A DNA stretch of 64,000 bases from Tistlia consotensis USBA 355 (GTDB taxonomy: Bacteria; Pseudomonadota; Alphaproteobacteria; Kiloniellales; DSM-21159), in contig NZ_FWZX01000021.1 in assembly GCF_900177295.1 (NCBI RefSeq), positions 62,001 to 126,000 of the forward strand, written 5' to 3'. The first letter of the stretch is position 1. Every line of letters begins with the position of its first letter. A program made the position numbers and the translations under genes. Of this stretch, positions 57,997 to 64,000 are shown piece by piece. The notes under the pieces are model-generated. The model was not told where the DNA came from, searched no databases, and saw only the letters and a program-made list of their open reading frames with translations.

Positions 57997-58788
57997 TCAG
58001 CCGGCGACCCGCTCGCGGAAGAACAGCGCCTGGCCGATCGCGGCCTTCACCGTGTCGTCCTGGTAGGGCTTGGTGATCAGGAACGAGGGTTCGGGCCGCT
58101 CGCCGGTCAGCAGGCGCTCCGGGAAGGCGGTGATGAAGATCACCGGCACGTCGAAGCTCGAGAGGATGTCGGTGACGGCGTCGATGCCCGACGAGCCGTC
58201 GGCCAGCTGGATGTCGGCCAGCACCAGGCCGGGCCGCTCCCTGCGCGCCGCGTCGACCGCCTCGGTGCGGGTGCGCGCGACGCCGATCACGTCGTGCTGC
58301 AGGCCCTTCACGATCATCTCCAGGTCGGCCGAGATGATCGGCTCGTCCTCGATGATCAGCACCTTGGTGCGGTCCTGCCGCTCGATCTCGACGATCGCGT
58401 CGGCGATCAGGCCGTTGATCTCGTCCTCGCTGCTGTCGAGGATCGTCGCCGCCTCCTCGACCGTGAAGCCTTCCAGGGCGGTCAGCAGCAGGGCCTGGCG
58501 GCTGCGCGGCGTCAACCGCCCCAGACGCCGCGGGGCGCTCGCCTCGCCGCCCGGCTCCGATGCCGCCGGCTCGTAGCTGTCGCTGTGCGTGCTGGCCCAG
58601 ATCCGGTGGAAGACCTTGTAGAGGCCGACGCGCGGACCGAGGTCGTGCGGGAAGTCCTGCGGCTCGGCGAGCAGCGCCTCCAGGGTGGCGACGACGAAGG
58701 CGTCGCCTGCCTCCTGCTGTCCTCTGAGCGCGCGGGCATAGCGCCTCAGGAACGGTATCTGGGGAGCAATCAGGGTCGAGAGAGACAA
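57997..58788 (-). CDS. phyR: PhyR, response regulator/anti-anti-sigma factor of the general stress response
   Basis: This is a 263-aa protein with an N-terminal sigma-factor-like domain (sigma2-like FLRRYARALRGQQEAGDAFV; sigma4-like LTPRSRQALLLTALEGFTVEEAA). A C-terminal receiver domain follows (VLIIEDEPIISADLEMIV, phospho-acceptor Asp in LVLADIQLADG, Lys in LITKPYQDD). When phosphorylated, PhyR captures NepR and frees EcfG. It is divergent from nepR, as usual in Alphaproteobacteria, with an inverted repeat at 58837-58857 between them. It is followed by a strong terminator. Confidence 0.96.
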   Translation of the reverse strand: MSLSTLIAPQIPFLRRYARALRGQQEAGDAFVVATLEALLAEPQDFPHDLGPRVGLYKVFHRIWASTHSDSYEPAASEPGGEASAPRRLGRLTPRSRQALLLTALEGFTVEEAATILDSSEDEINGLIADAIVEIERQDRTKVLIIEDEPIISADLEMIVKGLQHDVIGVARTRTEAVDAARRERPGLVLADIQLADGSSGIDAVTDILSSFDVPVIFITAFPERLLTGERPEPSFLITKPYQDDTVKAAIGQALFFRERVAG

Positions 58789-58836
58789 AGCGGAACTCCT
58801 TTTCTTGCAACGCCCCGTGGAATTCGGTCATGGCTG

Positions 58837-58857
58837 TTCGGACAACGGCTGTCCGAA
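58837..58857. promoter_or_regulatory. Inverted repeat between phyR and nepR
   Basis: TTCGGACA (58837-58844) and TGTCCGAA (58850-58857) are perfect inverted arms around ACGGC, in the shared promoter region of phyR and nepR. The binding factor is unknown; a hairpin role in the phyR leader is also possible. Confidence 0.55.
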
Positions 58858-58881
58858 TGCTTGACAGCGGGTGGTGCCGGT

Positions 58882-58907
58882 GGAACCTGCGCCGTACCCA
58901 CGGCATT
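58882..58907 (+). promoter_or_regulatory. EcfG-like promoter before nepR (one mismatch)
   Basis: GGAAC (58882-58886), 17 bp, then CATT (58904-58907) where CGTT is the consensus. Spacing and position (about 90 bases before nepR) fit the autoregulation usual for this switch, but the -10 mismatch lowers confidence. Confidence 0.45.
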
Positions 58908-58995
58908 TTGTCCTGGCAATTAGTCGTGCAACGCGCTCCGACTACTATGTCGTTGCTGGAGCGCATGAACCACTCGGGCCGTCGAGCGGTCCCCG

Positions 58996-59247
58996 ATGAC
59001 GCGATCGAAGCGGAAAAGCGGTGCGCCAGACATGGGTGCGTCAGACATGACAGAGGCCGGCAAGGACCGGCCGGGCGGCCCGCAGCCGCATTCGGCCCGG
59101 CCGCGGCCGCCGGCCGAGCTGAAGCGGATCGGCGAGTGCCTCGGCGAATGCTACGACCGCGTGCTGCACGAGCCCCTGCCGGACCGCGTCGCGCTTCTGC
59201 TGTCGCGCCTCGAGCGGCGCGAGCGCGGCCTCGACGACGGCCGCTGA
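58996..59247 (+). CDS. nepR: NepR, anti-sigma factor of the general stress response
   Basis: This is an 83-aa protein whose C-terminal half carries the NepR core LKRIGECLGECYDRVLHEPL followed by PDRVALLLSRLERRE, the two helices that hold EcfG or PhyR. The N-terminal 40 residues are disordered (Pro/Arg-rich). ATG at 58996 is used; in-frame ATGs at 59032 and 59047 are also possible, as no ribosome site is clear. In most Alphaproteobacteria ecfG follows directly, but here nothing resembling a sigma factor follows before the next gene. Confidence 0.9.
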   Translation: MTRSKRKSGAPDMGASDMTEAGKDRPGGPQPHSARPRPPAELKRIGECLGECYDRVLHEPLPDRVALLLSRLERRERGLDDGR

Positions 59248-59646
59248 CGCCGCGGGCCGCAGGTCTGGCGTCCCTGGAGACCGGCGCGCGGCGCCGGTGG
59301 GGGCGTCGCCGGTGGGGGCGTCGCCGGCGGAACGCGGCGGCCCGACGCCCGCCTCTCCTGCCGCCGCCGCTCTCCAGTCGTTCGGGGCGGGCTGGTGGAG
59401 CAGAGGTGACGACAGGCCGGCCAAATGTCTTTCTTCCGATGAGTGCCCTTTGCGCAGGCGACAAGACGACGTCTCCGCACGCTTGCCGAGCGGGCTGGTC
59501 GATCTCTCGCCTAACGGAGCTATAAAGCGCGCAGGCCCCCTTCGGTTCCCCGACGGGACCGTACGAGCTGAATTTTTTGCCAATAGGCCGGGCCGGTTTG
59601 CTGGCAGGCTGGTGGCGGCAGGATCTGCGGGAGGACGGGAGCAGCG
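59248..59646. other. Gap after nepR with no recognisable gene
   Basis: These 399 bases, where ecfG would be expected, contain no sigma-factor-like frame on either strand. They hold a duplicated 15-bp unit GCCGGTGGGGGCGTC (59293-59307, 59308-59322) and a TATAAA (59521-59526) that may be the -10 box of the following SDR gene, with no clear -35. Confidence 0.6.
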
Positions 59647-60444
59647 ATGGACGAGAGCGAGCTGACGCGCGGCGCGCCCGAGGCCTCGACCCTGAGCGAT
59701 CGCTTCGAGGGCCGCGTCGTGCTGGTCACCGGCGCCACCTCCGGCATCGGCCGGGCCAGCGCGCTCGCCTTCGCGGCCCGCGGGGCACGCCTGCTGCTGA
59801 CCGGCCGGGACCCCGGGCGCGGCGCTGCGGCGGTCGACGCCTGCCGCGAGGCCGGGGCCGCCGAGGCGCTCTTCCAGGCTGCCGACCTGCGCGACCGCTC
59901 GGCTGCCGGGGCCCTGGTCGAGACCGCCCTGGGTCGCTTCGGCCGGCTCGACGTGGCGGTCAACAACGCGGGGCACCAGGAGCGCAAGGCGCCGCTCGAG
60001 GAGCAGGATGACGCCGTCTACGACGCGGTCTTCGAGACCAACGTCCATGCGGTCTTCGCGCTGCTGCGCGCGCAGCTCCGGGTGATGGTGCGGGGGGCGG
60101 CGATCGTGAACGTCGCCTCGGTCTCCGGCCTGCGCAATCCCAACCCGGGCTTCTCGCTCTATTCGGCCTCGAAGGCGGCGGTCGTCTCGCTGACCCGCTC
60201 GGCCGCCCTGGAGGCCGGGCCGCGCGGCATCCGCGTCAACGGCGTGGCGCCGGGCCGGGTCGTCACGCCGATGATGCTGGCCTCGAGGGTCGCCGACATG
60301 TCGGCGGTCGCGGCCGGCCTGCCGCTGCGCCGCATGGGCCGCCCCGAGGAGGTCGCCGAGGCGATCGTCTGGCTGGCCTCCGAGCGCGCCAGCTATCTCT
60401 GCGGCCATATCCTGGCGGCCGACGGCGGCTTTCTCGCCGGCTGA
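59647..60444 (+). CDS. Short-chain dehydrogenase/reductase
   Basis: This is a 265-aa Rossmann-fold oxidoreductase with TGATSGIGRAS, VAVNNAGHQE, catalytic Ser in NVASVSGLRN, Tyr/Lys in LYSASKAAV and the C-terminal SYLCGHILAADGGF. LTGRDP, with Arg after the second strand, suggests NADP preference. It stands alone between nepR and the permease gene. The substrate cannot be inferred; it may be a stress-response gene by position only. Confidence 0.9.
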   Translation: MDESELTRGAPEASTLSDRFEGRVVLVTGATSGIGRASALAFAARGARLLLTGRDPGRGAAAVDACREAGAAEALFQAADLRDRSAAGALVETALGRFGRLDVAVNNAGHQERKAPLEEQDDAVYDAVFETNVHAVFALLRAQLRVMVRGAAIVNVASVSGLRNPNPGFSLYSASKAAVVSLTRSAALEAGPRGIRVNGVAPGRVVTPMMLASRVADMSAVAAGLPLRRMGRPEEVAEAIVWLASERASYLCGHILAADGGFLAG

Positions 60445-60762
60445 CCCGGTCCGCGGCGCGGCGCGCCGATCCGCCATCCTCTGGTACCGTTCGCTGCGCT
60501 TGACGGGACTCTGCGGCGAGGCGGAGAGTTTTGGTTGATCGGTGTGCGAACCATCGTACTACCGGTCGTTTCGAGTGGGCAGACAGGCCCGCCGCGGCCC
60601 GGGAGAGGCCGCCCGGGCCTCACGGGGCTCGATCGGAGCCGTGCCGTCCCGGCGCGGTTCCGCGAATCGGCTTCGCAACCGAACCGGACCGGAATCACAG
60701 AAAAAAATCAGGGCGTTACTTCCGTTCGATGCGATCCGGTCCAGGTGACAAAGGAGGGGGCC
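60445..60762 (+). promoter_or_regulatory. Leader of the permease gene with an EcfG-like sequence
   Basis: No gene is seen in these 318 bases. GGAAT (60691-60695) is followed 18 bp later by CGTT (60714-60717), a weak EcfG-like match about 45 bases before the permease start. AAGGAGGGGG then gives a strong ribosome site before 60763. Confidence 0.4.
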
Positions 60763-62271
60763 ATGGCTGAAAGCGGCAAGCGACAGGTCGGCAGCGTCGC
60801 CTATCACGATCCGGGCAGCGCCTATTTCGAGGCAAGAGGCCTGAAGCGCCATGCGCGCGTCTGGTCGCTCTGGGCGCTCGGCGTCGGCGCGGTCATCTCG
60901 GGCGACTTCTTCGGCTGGAACTTCGGTCTCTCGGCGGGCGGCTTCGGCGGCCTGGCGATCGCCACGATCATCATCGCGATCATGTACATCGGCATGTGCT
61001 ACTCCCTGGCCGAGATGAGCCCCGCGCTGCCCCATACCGGCGGCGCCTATTCCTTCGGGCGCTCGGCCATGGGCCCCTGGGGCGGCTTCATCACCGGCCT
61101 TGCGGAGAACATGGAGTACGTGCTGACGCCGGCGGTGATCGTCGTCGGCATCGGCGGCTACATGGGCTCGATCGCCAACGACATGCTGGGCTTCAACCTG
61201 TCGGACCCGATCTGGTGGGCGATCTTCTATGCGATCTTCGTGGCGCTGAACGTCATCGGCGTCGAGGTCACCTTCAAGTTCACGGTCTTCATCACCTTCC
61301 TCGCGCTGGCGATCCTCGTGGTCTTCTGGATCGGCGCGATCCCGCACTTCGACTTCAGCCGCTTCGCGCTCAACATCGGTGCCGACGGCAGCGAGCTGGC
61401 CGACGGCGGCGGCCCCTTCATGCCGTTCGGCTGGGGCGGCGTCGCCAAGGCGCTGCCCTTCGCGATCTGGTTCTATCTGGCCATCGAGCAGCTGCCGCTG
61501 GCCGCCGAGGAGAGCCACGATCCGAAGCGCGACATGCCGAAGGGGCTGCTCTGGGGCATCCTGACCCTGATCATCGCCTCCGTGCTGACCCTGTTCCTCA
61601 ACGCCGGCATCGCGCCGGGCGCGGCCCAGGTCGGCCAGGCCAGCGATCCTCTGTTCCTGGCCTTCAAGACGATCTTCGGCGCCGGCATGGGCGCGTCCCT
61701 GCTGGCCCTGATCGCGGTCGCCGGCCTGGTCGCCAGCTTCCACACGATCATCTACGCCTACGGCCGCAATATCTACTCGCTGTCGCGCGCCGGCTACTTC
61801 CCGCACTGGATGAGCGTGACCCACGGCACCCGCAAGACGCCCCACGTCGCGCTGATCATCGGCGCGGTCGTCGGCTATGTCGTCGCGCTGGTCCTGCAGT
61901 ACGGCGAGGCGGTGTTCGGCGGCCAGGTCGGAGCGGCGCTGCTGAACATGGCGGTGTTCGGCGCGGTCATCGCCTACGTCATGCAGATGCTGTCCTTCGT
62001 GCTGCTGCGCATGAAGCTGCCGCACATCGAGCGGCCCTACGTCAGCCCGCTGGGCAACGCGGGCGCCATCGTCGCCGGCGTGATCGCCTTCGTGACGCTG
62101 ATCTTCCTGTTCCTCACGCCGGACTACCGTCCGGCCATCTACGGCTGCGCCGCCTGGTACGTGGCGGGGCTGCTCTACTTCGCGCTCTACGGCCGCAACA
62201 CGCTGGTCTACTCCCCGGAGGAGGACTTCGCCGTGCGCGCCCGCGAGGGCGCCGCGCCGCCCTCGCACTGA
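60763..62271 (+). CDS. APC-family permease, ethanolamine permease-like
   Basis: This is a 502-aa inner-membrane transporter with about 12 helices. The stretch EMSPALPHTGGAYSFGRSAM, then GLAENMEYVLTPAVIVVGIG and WFYLAIEQLPLAAEE, is characteristic of the ethanolamine:H+ symporters of the amino acid-polyamine-organocation superfamily. AAGGAGG precedes the ATG. No ethanolamine ammonia-lyase genes are nearby, so the substrate may be ethanolamine used by genes elsewhere or a related amine. A strong terminator follows. Confidence 0.88.
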   Translation: MAESGKRQVGSVAYHDPGSAYFEARGLKRHARVWSLWALGVGAVISGDFFGWNFGLSAGGFGGLAIATIIIAIMYIGMCYSLAEMSPALPHTGGAYSFGRSAMGPWGGFITGLAENMEYVLTPAVIVVGIGGYMGSIANDMLGFNLSDPIWWAIFYAIFVALNVIGVEVTFKFTVFITFLALAILVVFWIGAIPHFDFSRFALNIGADGSELADGGGPFMPFGWGGVAKALPFAIWFYLAIEQLPLAAEESHDPKRDMPKGLLWGILTLIIASVLTLFLNAGIAPGAAQVGQASDPLFLAFKTIFGAGMGASLLALIAVAGLVASFHTIIYAYGRNIYSLSRAGYFPHWMSVTHGTRKTPHVALIIGAVVGYVVALVLQYGEAVFGGQVGAALLNMAVFGAVIAYVMQMLSFVLLRMKLPHIERPYVSPLGNAGAIVAGVIAFVTLIFLFLTPDYRPAIYGCAAWYVAGLLYFALYGRNTLVYSPEEDFAVRAREGAAPPSH

Positions 62272-62293
62272 GCGGCGGCGATCGATGAGCGTC

Positions 62294-62324
62294 AGGCGGC
62301 GGCTTCTGCCGCCGCCTTTCGTTT
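62294..62324 (+). terminator. Intrinsic terminator after the permease gene
   Basis: AGGCGGCGGC (62294-62303), loop TTCT, and GCCGCCGCCT (62308-62317) form a perfect 10-bp stem followed by the T-rich TTCGTTT. Confidence 0.85.
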
Positions 62325-62393
62325 CGGCGCCGCCTGCCGGCCGCCACTGCCGCGTTGCAGCGGCGCGGCTTTTCGCTCAATCTCTTCTCCGTC

Positions 62394-62807
62394 ATGCGTC
62401 CGAGCAGATCCTTCCGACCCAAGAGGCGGTTCCTGGCGACCGCCCTGCGTTGCCTGGCGATCGCGCTGATCGCCGTGGCCCCGGTCGGCATGGTCGGGAT
62501 GCAGCCTGCGGCAGCCGGTGCGGCGACAGCCATGATCCGGGATCTGCCGTCGGTCGGGCAAACAGCCGACGTCTCGGCCCACGACCATGCGGCGGGACCG
62601 GATCGCCACGGTGCGGGCGGCGAGCGGTCGACCCATCAGGGGATCGGCGACGGCTGCTGCGTCGTCGGCTGTGCGGTCGCGGTGCTGGCCGAGGAGGCCG
62701 CCGGCTTCCCGCCCTTTCGGCTCGAGGACAGCCCGCCGCCTGCCGCCGAGCCCGTCTCGGGGCGCGGCATCAGCCCGCCGCACCGACCGCCTCGTCTTCG
62801 GACCTGA
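62394..62807 (+). CDS. Small secreted Cys/His-containing protein of a copper module
   Basis: I do not recognise this 137-aa protein with certainty. A basic start (MRPSRSFRPKRRFLATALRC) leads into a hydrophobic signal segment (LAIALIAVAPVGMVGM). The mature part has a His-rich stretch (VSAHDHAAGPDRHG) and a CCVVGC cluster near residue 88, both plausible metal ligands. The C-terminus is Pro-rich. It precedes a cupredoxin gene and a multicopper oxidase gene, so a periplasmic copper-binding role is likely but unproven. No ribosome site is evident before the ATG, and start choice is uncertain. Confidence 0.6.
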   Translation: MRPSRSFRPKRRFLATALRCLAIALIAVAPVGMVGMQPAAAGAATAMIRDLPSVGQTADVSAHDHAAGPDRHGAGGERSTHQGIGDGCCVVGCAVAVLAEEAAGFPPFRLEDSPPPAAEPVSGRGISPPHRPPRLRT

Positions 62808-63026
62808 GACGCCGCCCGCCGCCGCGGCCCCGGCCCGGCCCGGTTCCGACCGAGCCGGGCCCGGCCGTGCGCTGAGCGGTCTCCGGCCGTCTCCGCTCCC
62901 CTGCGCGCCCGCCCTCCGGCCTTGCCGGGCGGCCGAGCCGCGCGCCGTCGATCACCCTGCACAGGATCACTCGGCTCCGGCCCGCGAACGGCGGGCGGCG
63001 GAGCCTGTCCAGGAGACCATCCAGCG

Positions 63027-63578
63027 ATGACCACCCGTCTTCTTGCCCTCACCTCCATCGGCCTCTTGTCCGGCGCGGTCCTGTTCGCCGCCGGACCGGC
63101 GCTCGCGACCGGCGACCATGCCGGCAGGCACGGCAGCGCCGCGCTCGGCCAGCCCGGTCGTGTCGATCTGGTGGCCCGCACCGTCGAGATCGTGATGGGC
63201 GACAACTACTACGAGCCCGAGCAGGTGAGCGTCGCTGCCGGCGAGACCGTCCGCTTCCTGGTCAGGAACGACGGTTCGCTGGTCCACGAGTTCAGCCTCG
63301 GCACGGCCAGGATGCACGCCGCGCACCGCGAGGAGATGCAGATGATGGTCGCCCACGGCGTGCTCCTGGGCGACCGCATCGACCGAGAGCGCATGACGAT
63401 GGACATGGGCGATGGCCGCACCATGGCGCACGACGACCCCAACAGCCTGCTGCTCGAGCCGGGTCAGTCGGCGGAGCTGGTCTGGACCTTCGGCAAGGCC
63501 GGGACGCTCGAGTTCGCCTGCAACGTGCCGGGCCACTACGAGGCCGGCATGGCTGGCTCGCTGGTCGTCCAGGACTGA
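63027..63578 (+). CDS. Periplasmic cupredoxin (plastocyanin/azurin-like)
   Basis: This is a 183-aa protein with a Sec signal (MTTRLLALTSIGLLSGAVLF... ALATGDHAG). The cupredoxin domain starts VEIVMGDNYYEPEQVSVAAG. Type 1 copper ligands are the His in LVHEFSLGT and the Cys, His and Met in FACNVPGHYEAGMAG. A Met/His-rich insert (MHAAHREEMQMM, RERMTMDMGDG) between them could bind extra copper. It is 24 bases from the multicopper oxidase gene and probably delivers copper or electrons to that enzyme. Confidence 0.92.
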   Translation: MTTRLLALTSIGLLSGAVLFAAGPALATGDHAGRHGSAALGQPGRVDLVARTVEIVMGDNYYEPEQVSVAAGETVRFLVRNDGSLVHEFSLGTARMHAAHREEMQMMVAHGVLLGDRIDRERMTMDMGDGRTMAHDDPNSLLLEPGQSAELVWTFGKAGTLEFACNVPGHYEAGMAGSLVVQD

Positions 63579-63602
63579 GGCCGAGCGGAAAGGAGAGCAA
63601 CG

Positions 63603-64000
63603 ATGCCAAAGCTTCACGGCGGCCGCATGCCGCGGCGCCTGACCCCGGCGATCCTCGCCGTGGGCCTGCTGCTCTCGGCGGTGGCCCAGGCTTCGGCCGG
63701 CAGCTACGATCTCTCGGTCGAGAAGGTCCGTGTCGAGCGCGGCGGCACGACCCGCACGGTGATCGGCTACAACGGCCGCTCGCCCGGCGAGACCCTGCAT
63801 TTCCGCGAGGGCGAGGACGTCACGATCCGGGTGACCAACCGGCTCGACGTGCCGACCTCGATCCACTGGCACGGCATGATCGTGCCGACGGGCATGGACG
63901 GCGTGCCCGGCCTGTCCTATCCCGGCATCGCGCCGGGCGAGACCTTCACCTACCGCTTCCCGGTCGTGCAGAGCGGCACCTACTGGTTCCACAGCCACTC
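63603..64000 (+). CDS. copA: Multicopper oxidase, CopA-like (partial, runs off the right edge)
   Basis: This is the first 132 codons of a multicopper oxidase. The signal peptide (LTPAILAVGLLLSAVAQASA) precedes a cupredoxin domain holding the first two copper motifs SIHWHGMIVP and YWFHSHS, which supply type 2 and type 3 ligands. Arg-Arg before the hydrophobic stretch (MPRRLTPAIL) could allow Tat export, normal for this family. It probably oxidises Cu(I) in the periplasm as part of copper tolerance. The C-terminal copper motifs lie outside the window. Confidence 0.9.
   Translation, partial: MPKLHGGRMPRRLTPAILAVGLLLSAVAQASAGSYDLSVEKVRVERGGTTRTVIGYNGRSPGETLHFREGEDVTIRVTNRLDVPTSIHWHGMIVPTGMDGVPGLSYPGIAPGETFTYRFPVVQSGTYWFHSH

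Noticed and set aside
60691-60717. A confident EcfG promoter before the permease gene
   Set aside because: GGAAT instead of GGAAC and an 18-bp spacer make it a weak match; kept only as a low-confidence note.

Overview
The window is about 70% GC and densely coded, with short intergenic gaps and many ATGA or GTGA start/stop overlaps. PhyR and NepR (the general stress response switch found in Alphaproteobacteria), two TRAP transporters, many small catabolic modules and a complete GlgE/TreYZ cluster point to a free-living, metabolically versatile alphaproteobacterium. Something in or near the Rhodospirillales is my guess; no rRNA or tRNA gene is present to test it.

Layout. (1) 1-12.8 kb holds three small catabolic modules, each with its own regulator: an IclR regulator divergent from an enoyl-CoA hydratase plus polyamine-type ABC importer operon; a GntR(UTRA)-TRAP-cupin-CoA transferase operon; and a TetR regulator divergent from a PaaK-like CoA ligase plus enoyl-CoA hydratase. 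(2) 12.8-13.9 kb carries a beta-carbonic anhydrase and a YjbQ-type protein. (3) 14.0-34.6 kb is the most interesting part: a vitamin B6 degradation locus. Pyridoxine 4-oxidase, pyridoxamine-pyruvate transaminase, pyridoxal 4-dehydrogenase, 4-pyridoxolactonase and a 5-formyl-3-hydroxy-2-methylpyridine-4-carboxylate (FHMPC) dehydrogenase homologue are recognisable, and a second GMC oxidoreductase is a candidate 4-pyridoxate dehydrogenase. They are interleaved with a BMP-type ABC importer, a TRAP transporter, a gentisate-dioxygenase-like bicupin, RidA, a GST and an LVIVD-repeat protein. The decarboxylase and flavin monooxygenase that finish the known pathway are not in the window. Instead the bicupin heads the operon that ends with pyridoxal dehydrogenase, which suggests an alternative ring-cleavage route. 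A recurrent ATTGGT(A/T)(A/T)C element lies before the main transcription units of the locus, next to a GntR/FCD regulator.

(4) 34.8-51.8 kb is a minus-strand operon for alpha-glucan and trehalose metabolism: glgE, a treS-maltokinase fusion, glgB, glgX, treZ, malQ, then a Phd/VapC-type toxin-antitoxin pair, then treY. (5) 52-59.2 kb is a signalling region: a Cache/HAMP/PAS histidine kinase preceded by an eight-copy 12-bp repeat, an HWE kinase with an ethylene-receptor-like copper-binding membrane domain, a peptidoglycan-binding lipoprotein, phyR and nepR. Perfect EcfG-type promoters (GGAAC, 17 bp, CGTT) lie upstream of glgE and of the lipoprotein gene, tying trehalose synthesis to the general stress response. 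No ecfG gene is in the window. (6) 59.6-64 kb has an SDR, an ethanolamine-permease-like transporter with a clear terminator, and the start of a copper module (small Cys-rich secreted protein, cupredoxin, multicopper oxidase running off the right edge).

How the parts work together. In the B6 locus, pyridoxine (by oxidase) and pyridoxamine (by transaminase) converge on pyridoxal, which becomes 4-pyridoxolactone, 4-pyridoxate, the 5-formyl acid and then the 4,5-dicarboxylate. That last compound carries an ortho hydroxy-carboxylate like salicylate, the kind of substrate gentisate-family bicupins cleave. In the glucan operon, trehalose becomes maltose, maltose-1-phosphate and branched glucan, and the glucan returns to trehalose through debranching, TreY and TreZ. 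All names rest on motif reading and remembered family sequences; no database search was run.
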